Of a stretch of DNA of 23,838 nt, positions 7,964 through 15,634 are shown in pieces. The DNA lies in the NCBI GenBank assembly GCA_946621635.1, contig CAMOOR010000032.1:1-23838 (forward strand), written 5' to 3'. Each line of letters opens with the position of its first letter. Positions within the stretch are counted from its first letter, which is position 1. A model generated the notes under the pieces. The model saw only the letters and a list, made by a program, of their open reading frames with translations. It searched no databases and was not told the DNA's origin. The translations under genes and the position numbers were made by a program. Source of the DNA: Colimorpha sp002372855 (GTDB taxonomy: Bacteria > Bacteroidota > Bacteroidia > Bacteroidales > P3).

Positions 7964-7995
7964 TTTGCCCGATTAAGAAAAATTTGCTACTTTTG
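7964..7995 (+). promoter_or_regulatory. Promoter of the coiled-coil/zapA operon
   Basis: TTTG (7964-7967), exactly 20 nt, then TACTTTTG (7988-7995), a full match to the Bacteroidetes sigma-ABfr consensus. It begins 6 nt after the manA stop and lies 35 nt before the ATG at 8031. Confidence 0.8.
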
Positions 7996-8030
7996 CACCG
8001 CTTTTTATAGTATCAAAGGCATTGAAGTAT

Positions 8031-8342
8031 ATGTTCGATTTTGAGACATCGGTTACAGGGATTGAGTTCAAAGTGAGACAGTTGGCGGACGAAGTGCAAC
8101 GTCTGCGCAAGCTGGTGTCGCAGAAGGACAATCGGTGCGATGAGCTTGAAGAAGCATTGAAAAACAGTGAAACAACAATAAACAATTTAAAAGAAGAGAA
8201 CAAATTATTAAAATTAGGGAACAGGTTGACTGAGAAAGGCGAGAGTGCTGAGATAAAACTTAAAATCAATCAGATGATTCGCGCCATTGACAAGAGTCTG
8301 GAGATAGTGAGGAACGAAGAGACGAGGGTGAACAAGGAATAG
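8031..8342 (+). CDS. Small coiled-coil protein upstream of ZapA
   Basis: The protein has 103 aa from the ATG at 8031 (MFDFETS...); a TTG three codons upstream is less likely. It is almost wholly helical with heptad-like Leu/Val spacing and many charged residues from about residue 10 to 60 (VRQLADEVQRLRKLVSQ), then a second helical part near the C-terminus. No catalytic motif is visible. It directly precedes zapA and shares its promoter, so a ZapB-like or other division-associated structural role is possible, but this is context only. It is visibly richer in A+T than its neighbours. Confidence 0.8.
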   Translation: MFDFETSVTGIEFKVRQLADEVQRLRKLVSQKDNRCDELEEALKNSETTINNLKEENKLLKLGNRLTEKGESAEIKLKINQMIRAIDKSLEIVRNEETRVNKE

Positions 8343-8373
8343 GTATAGAAACAAATTGCATATACAAACGAAG

Positions 8374-8679
8374 ATGGAAACGGTATCGGCATCGGTGAAC
8401 ATCATGGGTCGCACGTACAAGCTACGGGTCGCCACGGAAGACGAGGCGGCGCTGCGCAAGGCGGCGGGGCTCATCGACACGCAGGCCAAGGCCTACGGCA
8501 AGCAGTATGCCTACAACGACCATCAAGACTTGTTGGCAATGGTGGCATTGACGCAGATCACACAATTGACCAAGATACAAGACTCGCTGCGGTTTAAGGA
8601 CACGGACCTCGCGCAGAGGCTGCAGTCCATCGACAGCGTGCTGGACCAAATCCTGCATCCGACCCAAAACAGTTTGTAA
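8374..8679 (+). CDS. zapA: Cell division protein ZapA
   Basis: This 101-aa protein starts at the ATG at 8374 (METVSASVNIMGRTYKL); a TTG start six codons upstream is rejected as it would add a non-family extension. The N-terminal globular part with the VNIMGRTYKLRVATEDEAALRKAAGLID pattern (broken here as VNIMGRTYKL and EDEAALRKAA) and the following helix are typical of ZapA, which bundles FtsZ filaments at the midcell ring. The length fits the family. It lies 31 nt after the coiled-coil gene and before a structured RNA and rny, an arrangement reminiscent of zapA-ssrS in other bacteria. Confidence 0.9.
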   Translation: METVSASVNIMGRTYKLRVATEDEAALRKAAGLIDTQAKAYGKQYAYNDHQDLLAMVALTQITQLTKIQDSLRFKDTDLAQRLQSIDSVLDQILHPTQNSL

Positions 8680-8689
8680 ACTCAACACC

Positions 8690-8860
8690 ATTTACGAACC
8701 GAGTCGGCTCAGGGGCGGGTAGGTTGTATGGCTGATACGCCCGGCACTCAAATCCTACAGTTTCAGAGTTTACCATAACTCTCGGAGGGGATAACCGTGA
8801 TGCAGGATTTGTTTTTATGAACTGACCTCGAAACCTTTCAGCGTCGGCCGCCGTTCCCAC
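8690..8860 (+). ncRNA. ssrS: Structured RNA between zapA and rny, probably 6S RNA
   Basis: The 203-nt zapA-rny gap folds by eye into a long interrupted hairpin. GAAC (8696-8699) pairs with GTTC (8853-8856), followed by further pairs between CGAGUCGGC and the GUCGGCCGCC side. An arm GGGCG/CGCCC lies at about 8713-8742. AAATCCT (8750-8756) pairs with AGGATTT (8804-8810). AGAGTT (8765-8770) and AACTCT (8777-8782) form an apical hairpin with a 6-nt loop, beside a small CGG/CCG hairpin (8783-8797). A rod with a central bubble and a location after zapA fit 6S RNA, which binds RNA polymerase. The exact ends are uncertain. An alternative is a structured rny leader, since rny starts only ~25 nt downstream. 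Confidence 0.7.
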
Positions 8861-8882
8861 AACAAAAAAACAACAACACATC

Positions 8883-10423
<1,541 letters not shown>

Positions 10424-10424
<1 letters not shown>

Positions 10425-10459
10425 TCCATAGGTCCTTAAAGCCCTATAAGTCCTATGAT
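10424..10459. repeat. Short 9-bp repeat in the rny-lgt gap
   Basis: Units TCCTTAAAG (10433-10441), CCCTATAAG (10442-10450) and TCCTATGAT (10451-10459) follow a related TCCATAGG. The lgt start codon (10455) lies inside the last unit, so the array fills the whole gap up to the start. It is degenerate but keeps a 9-bp period. Confidence 0.6.
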
Positions 10460-11525
10460 TCTTTCAGCTATCCATTGGAATGTCGACCCGGTGATGATGC
10501 ACCTCGGCCCCACCACCTTGCGGGTGGTTGGGGTGTTGTGTGTCGTCGTCCTGCTCTACATCCTTGCTATGCCTCTTTTTTCGAAGGACAAGAAAGACAA
10601 GGACGGCAAGGAGAAGAAGGAGAAGCGTGACGTTTGGGACTATCTCCTCATGGCTCTCATCCCCGCGGTGTTGGCATTTATCTGCTTCAAGACCGACAGT
10701 TTCAATATGCGCTGGTACTCGATGGGCTTCCTGGTGGCTTTCGTGCTGGGCTATTGGATTATGTCGCGCATGTTCAAGCGCGAAGGCGTCAAGAGCGACT
10801 ACCTCGAAAGCCTCGTCATCTACATGTTCCTTGCCACCCTCGTTGGTGCCCGCCTGGGCCACTGCCTCTTCTACGAGCCCGGCTATTTCCTCACCTCCGA
10901 GCACTGGTTTGAGATCGTGTGGCCCTTCCGCAACGGCGAGTTCAAGGGCTTCGAGGGCCTGGCCAGCCACGGCGCGGCCATCGGCATCCTGACCGCCATG
11001 TACCTCTACTGGCGCAAGTACGGCATGAACATCTGGTGGATACTGGACCGCCTGGTCATCGTCATCGCCCTCGGCGGCGCCTTCATCCGTCTGGGCAACC
11101 TCATGAACAGCGAAATCTACGGCCACGCCACTTCGCTACCCTGGGGTTTCATCTATGAACGCAACGGCGAGACCCTCCCCAAGCACCCCACGCAGCTCTA
11201 CGAGAGCCTCAGCTACTTCCTCATCTTCGCCGTCAGCCTGTGGTATTATCGCCACAAGGGCGGCCACGTGAAAAGCGGCGCCATCTTCGGCTGGTGGCTC
11301 GTGGCGCTGTTCGGCGTGAGGTTCCTCATCGAGTTCGTCAAGAACGACCAGGAGGCCTTCGAGGCCGATATGTTGCTCAACATGGGCCAGCTGCTCAGCC
11401 TGCCCTTCATCGTCGGCGGCCTGGCCATCGCCTGGCTCGCCAAACAGGAAAAATTCCCGCAGGGACCCTTCCCCAAGGGAGAAAAAGTGACTTTTAAAGA
11501 CAAAGAAAAGGAGAAAAAGAAATGA
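10455..11525 (+). CDS. lgt: Prolipoprotein diacylglyceryl transferase
   Basis: This 356-aa polytopic inner-membrane enzyme transfers diacylglycerol from phosphatidylglycerol to the lipobox cysteine of prolipoproteins, the first step for the several lipoproteins in this window. The start MILSAIHWNVDP matches the family, and GLASHGAAIGIL, RLGNLMNSEIYG and HPTQLYES are its catalytic and substrate-binding motifs. A Lys-rich loop (about residues 36-56) separates the first two membrane segments, and the C-terminus is a Lys/Glu-rich tail. Its TGA overlaps the ATG of the phosphoglycerate mutase gene (ATGA at 11522-11525), so the two are translationally coupled. Confidence 0.96.
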   Translation: MILSAIHWNVDPVMMHLGPTTLRVVGVLCVVVLLYILAMPLFSKDKKDKDGKEKKEKRDVWDYLLMALIPAVLAFICFKTDSFNMRWYSMGFLVAFVLGYWIMSRMFKREGVKSDYLESLVIYMFLATLVGARLGHCLFYEPGYFLTSEHWFEIVWPFRNGEFKGFEGLASHGAAIGILTAMYLYWRKYGMNIWWILDRLVIVIALGGAFIRLGNLMNSEIYGHATSLPWGFIYERNGETLPKHPTQLYESLSYFLIFAVSLWYYRHKGGHVKSGAIFGWWLVALFGVRFLIEFVKNDQEAFEADMLLNMGQLLSLPFIVGGLAIAWLAKQEKFPQGPFPKGEKVTFKDKEKEKKK

Positions 11526-12268
11526 AAACTCTCATACTTGTACGTCATGGCGAAAGCGCCTGGAACAAACTGAACCTCTTCACCGGCTGGACCGATGTCG
11601 ACCTCACCGAGAACGGCATCAAGGAAGCCTACGAGGCCGGCAAACTGCTCAAAGCCGAGGGCTACCGCCCCGAGCTCTGCTTCACCTCCTACCTCAAACG
11701 CGCCGTGAAGACCCTCAACGAAATCCTCGACGCCATGGACATGGACTGGCTGCCCGTGCAGAAGTCTTGGCGCCTCAACGAGAAGAGCTACGGCGCCATC
11801 CAGGGCCTCAACAAGGCCGACACCGCCGCCAAGTACGGCGACGAGCAGGTGCTCCTCTGGCGCCGCGCCTTCGACGTCCAGCCCCCGGCACTCGACCTCC
11901 ACGACGAGCGCAGCCCCCGCCAGGACCCGCGCTACAACGAAATCCCCGACAACCTCATCCCCCTCACCGAGAGCCTCAAGGACACCATCGAGCGCCTCAT
12001 GCCCTACTATCGCGGCACCATCATGCCCGCCTTCGACAACCGCAACACCCTCCTCGTCGTCGCCCACGGCAACTCCCTGCGCGGCATCGTGAAGGAACTG
12101 AAAGGCATGAGCAACGAGGAAATCATCAAGTTCAACCTCCCCACCGCCGTGCCCTATGTCTTCACCTTCGACGACCGCATGAACCTCGTCGAGGACCGCT
12201 TCCTGGGCGACCCCGAGGTCATCGCCGCCAAGATGCAAAGTGTGGCCAACCAGGCCAAGAAAAAGTAA
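11522..12268 (+). CDS. gpmA: 2,3-bisphosphoglycerate-dependent phosphoglycerate mutase
   Basis: This 248-aa glycolytic enzyme interconverts 3- and 2-phosphoglycerate via a phosphohistidine. The RHGESAWN motif contains the catalytic His9, FTGWTDVDLTENG follows, and the second active-site histidine is His182 in VAHGNSLRG. Length and the LNLPTAVPYVF end pattern are typical of GpmA. At the usual ERHYG/EKHYG motif the sequence reads EKSYG, so the His next to the conserved Glu and Tyr is Ser; that position is not known to be catalytic. Start overlaps the lgt stop by 4 nt. Confidence 0.96.
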   Translation: MKTLILVRHGESAWNKLNLFTGWTDVDLTENGIKEAYEAGKLLKAEGYRPELCFTSYLKRAVKTLNEILDAMDMDWLPVQKSWRLNEKSYGAIQGLNKADTAAKYGDEQVLLWRRAFDVQPPALDLHDERSPRQDPRYNEIPDNLIPLTESLKDTIERLMPYYRGTIMPAFDNRNTLLVVAHGNSLRGIVKELKGMSNEEIIKFNLPTAVPYVFTFDDRMNLVEDRFLGDPEVIAAKMQSVANQAKKK

Positions 12269-12275
12269 AAAAATG

Positions 12276-12360
12276 AGAAAGGAGAAATGGAAAATGAAAA
12301 AAAAGTTTCATCTGTAAAACGCTGTGATTCAGTTTTTCATTTTTCATTTTTCATTTTTCA
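12276..12360 (+). repeat. 7-bp (TTTTTCA)x4 array with opposing A-rich arm after gpmA
   Basis: Four exact tandem copies of TTTTTCA fill 12333-12360. An A-rich arm of roughly complementary sequence (GGAAAATGAAAAA, about 12289-12302) lies upstream, separated by ~30 nt. The inverted pair could act as a weak terminator for the zapA-gpmA transcript. It ends 10 nt before the tRNA promoter. Confidence 0.7.
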
Positions 12361-12370
12361 TTTAATTAAA

Positions 12371-12402
12371 TTTGGCCAGTTTGGAAAATGTTCGTAATTT
12401 TG
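12371..12402 (+). promoter_or_regulatory. Promoter of the tRNA cluster
   Basis: TTTG (12371-12374), exactly 20 nt, then TAATTTTG (12395-12402), a full consensus match. The expected start of transcription is about 40 nt before tRNA-Ser. Confidence 0.8.
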
Positions 12403-12453
12403 CACCGTTTTTGAGAGATAAAAATTGGTACAATTTGGTCTAACGAAACACAC

Positions 12454-12544
12454 GGAGAGGTGGGTGAGTGGCTGAAACCAACAGTTTGCTAAACTGTCGT
12501 ACTCGATTAGGGTACCGGGGGTTCGAATCCCCCCTTCTCCGCCA
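12454..12544 (+). tRNA. tRNA-Ser (anticodon GCU)
   Basis: The acceptor stem GGAGAGG (12454-12460) pairs with CTTCTCC (12534-12540) with one G-U. The anticodon stem ACAGT/ACTGT encloses loop TTGCTAA with anticodon GCT at 12488-12490. A long variable arm typical of serine tRNA follows, and the T-loop is TTCGAAT. CCA is encoded (12542-12544) after discriminator G. Confidence 0.96.
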
Positions 12545-12546
12545 AG

Positions 12547-12576
12547 AAAAGACGCCTCCGAAAGGCGTCTTTTTTT
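12547..12576 (+). terminator. Terminator-like hairpin inside the tRNA cluster
   Basis: AAAAGACGCCT (12547-12557) and AGGCGTCTTTT (12563-12573) form an 11-bp stem with a 5-nt loop, followed by more T. It has all features of an intrinsic terminator and lies between tRNA-Ser and tRNA-Pro, with no second consensus promoter seen before tRNA-Pro. Confidence 0.85.
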
Positions 12577-12593
12577 GATAAACGGACAACCGG

Positions 12594-12668
12594 CGGGGCA
12601 TAGCGAAGCCCGGTTATCGCGCCTGCTTTGGGAGCAGGAGACCCCCAGTTCGAATCTGGGTGCCCCGA
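12594..12668 (+). tRNA. tRNA-Pro (anticodon UGG)
   Basis: CGGGGCA (12594-12600) pairs perfectly with TGCCCCG (12661-12667). The anticodon stem CCTGC/GCAGG encloses loop TTTGGGA with anticodon TGG at 12629-12631. T-loop TTCGAAT. Discriminator A; CCA is not encoded (ACAG follows), so it must be added after transcription. Confidence 0.96.
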
Positions 12669-12695
12669 CAGAACTGAGAGGACAAAAACAACGAT

Positions 12696-12769
12696 GGCCC
12701 CGTAGCTCAGCTGGATAGAGCAACTGCCTTCTAAGCAGTAGGTCCTGCGTTCGAATCGCAGCAGGGTCA
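12696..12769 (+). tRNA. tRNA-Arg (anticodon UCU)
   Basis: Acceptor GGCCCCG (12696-12702) pairs with CAGGGTC (12762-12768) except for a C-A mismatch at positions 6-67 and a G-U at 2-71. The anticodon stem ACTGC/GCAGT encloses loop CTTCTAA with anticodon TCT at 12730-12732. T stem CTGCG/CGCAG. CCA is not encoded. Confidence 0.94.
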
Positions 12770-12790
12770 CACAAAAAAAGACAACAAGCG

Positions 12791-12825
12791 TCGCCCGTTC
12801 TTGACAGACGGGCGATTTTTTTTTT
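12791..12825 (+). terminator. Intrinsic terminator after the tRNA cluster
   Basis: TCGCCCGT (12791-12798) and ACGGGCGA (12808-12815) form an 8-bp GC-rich stem followed by ten T. It ends 12 nt before the fimbrillin-like gene's ATG. I see no consensus promoter for that gene after the terminator, so its expression may depend on read-through or a non-consensus promoter. Confidence 0.9.
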
Positions 12826-12837
12826 GAATTAAACGCT

Positions 12838-14571
12838 ATGAAAAAAACACACATTCTGGCAACTTTGCTTGCCTTGCTGACTTTGGCAGGGTGCGAAAAG
12901 GTGGACGACGGCGTCGACGGCATGGTGGAAATCTTCGCTGAATCGATGTCCGGCGGCAAGGTGCTCCTCGACGGTGCCAACTCCACGTGGGTCTCCGGCG
13001 ACCAGATTCGCCTCAACGGCACCACCGCCACCGTCACGCGAAGCGACGGCCGCGCCTACATCAGCAGCGATGGCCTTGCCGATGTCAACCGCGCCGTATA
13101 CCCCGCCTCGCTCGTCGGCTCCAGCCTCACGTGCAACACCGTCTCCATCGAATTCCCCCGCTACTATCACTACCGCACCGACGGCAACGGCCACCAGGTC
13201 CTCGACCTCCCCATGGCCGCCTACTCCAACAGCAGAACCTCGCCCCTCCAGTTCAAGCACCTCACCGGCGCCCTCTACATCACCATCACCAACACCGCCT
13301 CCGTCCCCCTCACCCTCCAGTCGGTGACGGTGGTGAGTCGAACCTGTATGCTTAGCGGTTCTAGGTCTTTTGATATTAGCAATATAGAGAATATCTTACC
13401 AGTTAATATTACTGAAAGTGATGAGGAGAAGCGATCGGTAAGCATGCTATTTGACACAGGGTATACTCTCGCGGCAAACGATTCTTTAAGAGTAATGCTA
13501 CCAATATTGCCTGTTGATTCAGCAAATAGATTTGCATTAAAAGTTAAATCGTATAAACAAGGCGAGCAGCAATCGTATTTGCTTGAGAGGTGGCAGCCAG
13601 AGGGAGGCAACCATTCTTTGGCTAGGAATGTTTTAGGATATGCTCCCATTGACATTGAAGCCTCAGGAACTAGGACAACACTCCTTGATATTAATAAGAG
13701 AGACGAATATGTGATTCGCACCCCATATGATTTTGAATTAATGACAAAGGCTATAGATAATCAATGTTATGCAGACAATGCGATATACAGTATTCTGGAC
13801 GACATTGATATGACTGGTCGTTCTGTTAATACGGTATTGTACAACGGATTTGGTGGGACAATCGAAGGAAATGGGCATACCATCAGCAATCTAACAATAA
13901 AGGGTAGATTGGATGGGAGTGAATATTGTTGCGGTCTATTCAAAAATAGTGCTTATACAATACAAAATATTGTTTTAAGTAACGTGCATTTGGAGTGCCA
14001 AAATGTTAGGAATAAACCTCTTTATGTAGGTATTCTTGGCGCAAATATAACAAGTTTAGGTACAATCACGGTTAATAATTGCAGCTTCAGTATCGGCAGC
14101 TTTAATAGAGGAGAAAATACTGGCCAAGTTTATTTTGGAGGCTTAGTTGGTGCGGACGAATCTATAATGAATATTTCCAATTGTCGTGTTTCCACAACTA
14201 CAACTTCGAACATAATTATTGCAGGTACTACGGTGTACTGTGGGGGTCTGGTTGGAAATATGGGTTCTCAGACAATGACTGTTCGAGAATCATCATGGGA
14301 TGGTACAATTGGGATAAATGCTATAAGCAATGTTTATATGGGGGGATTAATTGGATTTAAAAGTTCAGAGCGGCTTTTTGCGACAAATTGTAGCATCTCT
14401 GGTTCTGTTGCGGCTACTACAAGCGAGACTTATCATAACCGATGGTTGGGACAGCTTGTTGGACGATACAATAGTCCGGTGGCAACAGATACTACCGGGA
14501 CAACGGCGAATATTTCATTCACGTTGAACAATGAGGCTATTACTCCTAGTAATTTTGGTATTAACAGATAA
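12838..14571 (+). CDS. Fimbrillin-like lipoprotein, mosaic composition
   Basis: This 577-aa lipoprotein has a clear signal and lipobox (LLTLAGC, lipidated Cys19). The region after it (STWVSGDQIRLNG, LQFKHLTGALYITITN) resembles the N-terminal domain of fimbrillin-family adhesins of Bacteroidales. The C-terminal half contains beta-helix-like sequence with GLUG-type motifs (GGLVG, GGLVGNMG, GGLIGF) found in surface adhesins. The reading frame is intact, but base composition changes abruptly near 13340, about residue 168: by hand count line 13261-13320 is 67% GC and 13381-13440 is 33%. A surface adhesin or fimbrial tip/anchor role is likely from the family; the ligand is unknown. A 64-aa gene follows after 17 nt. 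Confidence 0.8.
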   Translation: MKKTHILATLLALLTLAGCEKVDDGVDGMVEIFAESMSGGKVLLDGANSTWVSGDQIRLNGTTATVTRSDGRAYISSDGLADVNRAVYPASLVGSSLTCNTVSIEFPRYYHYRTDGNGHQVLDLPMAAYSNSRTSPLQFKHLTGALYITITNTASVPLTLQSVTVVSRTCMLSGSRSFDISNIENILPVNITESDEEKRSVSMLFDTGYTLAANDSLRVMLPILPVDSANRFALKVKSYKQGEQQSYLLERWQPEGGNHSLARNVLGYAPIDIEASGTRTTLLDINKRDEYVIRTPYDFELMTKAIDNQCYADNAIYSILDDIDMTGRSVNTVLYNGFGGTIEGNGHTISNLTIKGRLDGSEYCCGLFKNSAYTIQNIVLSNVHLECQNVRNKPLYVGILGANITSLGTITVNNCSFSIGSFNRGENTGQVYFGGLVGADESIMNISNCRVSTTTTSNIIIAGTTVYCGGLVGNMGSQTMTVRESSWDGTIGINAISNVYMGGLIGFKSSERLFATNCSISGSVAATTSETYHNRWLGQLVGRYNSPVATDTTGTTANISFTLNNEAITPSNFGINR

Positions 14572-14575
14572 CTCA
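13340..14575 (+). other. AT-rich segment replacing the 3' part of the fimbrillin-like gene
   Basis: From about 13340 to just past the stop at 14571 the DNA is much richer in A+T and uses codons such as AGA, ATA and TTA that neighbours avoid. Both edges are sharp, and GC-rich sequence resumes in the next small gene. There is no IS, integrase or obvious repeat at the borders. This looks like domain replacement by recombination with a different allele or donor. Confidence 0.75.
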
Positions 14576-14588
14576 AAACATTAAAACT

Positions 14589-14783
14589 ATGAAAAAAAAG
14601 ACATATACTGCGCCGGTGTTGACGGTGGTGGAGTTTCGGAGCGAGAGGGGGTTCGCCGTCAGTACTGTCGTGCCGGAGGTGGGTACGTTCGAGTTGTTCT
14701 ACGACCAACCGGGCGGGCAGGAGACCGAGAGTTTCATCACCCACGACACGTGGACCGACGGCTCCAACGGCTTCTGGAACTAG
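14589..14783 (+). CDS. Small peptide with KKxYxxP...ERGFAVS leader-like N-terminus
   Basis: This 64-aa ORF starts MKKKTYTAPVLTVVEF, then SERGFAVS, then an acidic, aromatic tail ending DTWTDGSNGFWN. It has no standard signal peptide. From general familiarity, short Bacteroidales ORFs with a KKxYxxPxxxVxE start and a GFAxS-type motif occur behind fimbrillin-like lipoprotein genes; their function is not established to my knowledge. It follows the fimbrillin-like gene after 17 nt on the same strand, so cotranscription is likely. Composition is GC-rich again, unlike the AT-rich segment just before. It could be a precursor peptide, a secreted partner or a chaperone-like companion; none is shown. 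Confidence 0.7.
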   Translation: MKKKTYTAPVLTVVEFRSERGFAVSTVVPEVGTFELFYDQPGGQETESFITHDTWTDGSNGFWN

Positions 14784-14789
14784 TCTCCT

Positions 14790-15314
14790 TCAGCGTTTCA
14801 TCACCACCCACAGCAGGTAGCACGCCAGGGCGAAGAGGCCCAATGGCAGCACAAACGGTATGACGGCGCCCAGCAGCAGCACCGCTCCGAGCATCAGCAG
14901 CAGATTCGACGCAAGTTTCTTTTCTTTCGGCATGGCCTGCCGCCCTTGGCGGTAGCGCGTCAGGAACGACTGCCATTTTGGCATGTTCATCCATCGCTTC
15001 AGCCATCCCATCTTTTCTCCCCGCTGGTCGACGGTTTCGGCCTTGGTGACGGGGATTTCCTTCACTTTTATTTTTATGGCTTTCGAGAAGCCTTTGCCGC
15101 CCACATGGGCGGTGAGCACCAGCCGTGTGCGCCCTTTCGAGCGGTTGAGGCGGAAACGCTTGCTTCCGCTCGTTTCCAGGGGTATGACGCTGGTTTTGTA
15201 TCCATTGTCGATGCTGAGGTCGACGCTCTCGGCGCCGGGGCAGTCCCAGCGCACCTCCACTATTTCGCCTTCGGTGACCGTGGTGCGGTCGGTTGTGAAT
15301 GTCATTTTTTCCAT
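14790..15314 (-). CDS. Hypothetical membrane protein with N-terminal beta domain
   Basis: The protein has 174 aa from the ATG at 15314 (MEKMTF), which has GGAGG a few bases upstream; an ATG at 15338 adds eight residues and is possible. The N-terminal ~90 residues alternate beta strands (TTVTEGEIVEVRWDCPGAESVDL broken as TVTEGEIVEVRW and AESVDLSIDNG) and resemble an Ig-like fold. A basic linker with several Trp and Arg follows, and the C-terminus has two closely spaced hydrophobic segments (about residues 132-150 and 152-170). No signal peptide, so the beta domain is probably cytoplasmic. No family recognised. It converges on the small peptide gene with only 6 bp between stops, and no terminator is visible there. 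Confidence 0.75.
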   Translation of the reverse strand: MEKMTFTTDRTTVTEGEIVEVRWDCPGAESVDLSIDNGYKTSVIPLETSGSKRFRLNRSKGRTRLVLTAHVGGKGFSKAIKIKVKEIPVTKAETVDQRGEKMGWLKRWMNMPKWQSFLTRYRQGRQAMPKEKKLASNLLLMLGAVLLLGAVIPFVLPLGLFALACYLLWVVMKR

Positions 15315-15346
15315 ATACCCTCCACCATCAATTTCCATGCCAACGG

Positions 15347-15379
15347 CTCCCGAACCCCTCTCCGACAGGGGTCCGGGAG
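15347..15379. repeat. GC-rich hairpin upstream of the hypothetical membrane protein
   Basis: CTCCCGAACCCCT (15347-15359) and AGGGGTCCGGGAG (15367-15379) form a 13-bp stem with one mismatch (G-U on the minus strand) and a 7-nt loop. There is no T-run on either side, so it is not a classical terminator. It abuts the dispersed AT-rich repeat and may be a REP-like element or part of that element. Confidence 0.7.
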
Positions 15380-15507
15380 GGACATAAGAGCGCCCTTCCC
15401 ATATCGTTCCTATATACTTCTCATATAGTTCTTATATAGTAGATATAAGAAGTATATGAGAAGTATATGAGAACTATATAAGAACGATATAAGAACAATA
15501 TAAGAAA
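15379..15507 (+). repeat. Dispersed AT-rich repeat element, copy 2
   Basis: Begins GGGACATAA (15379-15387) and aligns along its first ~87 bp with the reverse complement of 1-87. It contains a 23-bp inverted repeat with one mismatch (15415-15437 and 15443-15465, 5-nt loop), then an 11-bp tandem array (ATATAAGAAGT, ATATGAGAAGT, ATATGAGAACT, ATATAAGAACG, ATATAAGAACA, ATATAAGAAAT). It lies between the divergent hypothetical protein and S46 peptidase genes. Confidence 0.85.
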
Positions 15508-15515
15508 TGACCTCT

Positions 15516-15548
15516 TTGGTGGGTATTTGGTGGGTATTTGGCGGGTGG
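15516..15548. repeat. 11-bp G-rich tandem repeat
   Basis: TTGGTGGGTAT occurs twice in tandem (15516-15526, 15527-15537), followed by a diverged third unit TTGGCGGGTGG (15538-15548). It follows the AT-rich array and keeps the same 11-bp period although the unit is unrelated. Confidence 0.8.
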
Positions 15549-15576
15549 AGGAGGGGAGGTGGAAAAGACAAAAAAA

Positions 15577-15608
15577 TTTTACAGTTCCAGAAAAAAAGTG
15601 TATTTTTG
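15577..15608 (+). promoter_or_regulatory. Promoter of the S46 peptidase gene
   Basis: TATTTTTG (15601-15608) is a full -7 consensus match, 26 nt before the ATG at 15635. At the 20-nt spacing the -33 position reads TTTT (15577-15580), a three-of-four match to TTTG. Confidence 0.7.
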
Positions 15609-15634
15609 CAGTTCAATATTATAAAAACTACACA

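Noticed and set aside
12454..12769. tRNA cluster as an integration (att) site for the adjoining AT-rich DNA
   Set aside because: No repeated tRNA 3' end was seen downstream, and the GC-rich 5' part of the fimbrillin-like gene lies between the tRNAs and the AT-rich segment.
13336..14575. Insertion sequence or phage fragment as explanation of the AT-rich stretch
   Set aside because: No transposase, integrase, terminal inverted repeats or target duplication; the stretch is in frame and encodes a plausible adhesin domain.
15347..15379. GC-rich hairpin as an intrinsic terminator
   Set aside because: No T-run follows the stem on either strand.
15527..15634. Upstream N-terminal extension of the S46 peptidase
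   Set aside because: It would cross the G-rich repeat and the -7 box, and bury the signal peptide; the ATG at 15635 fits all evidence.
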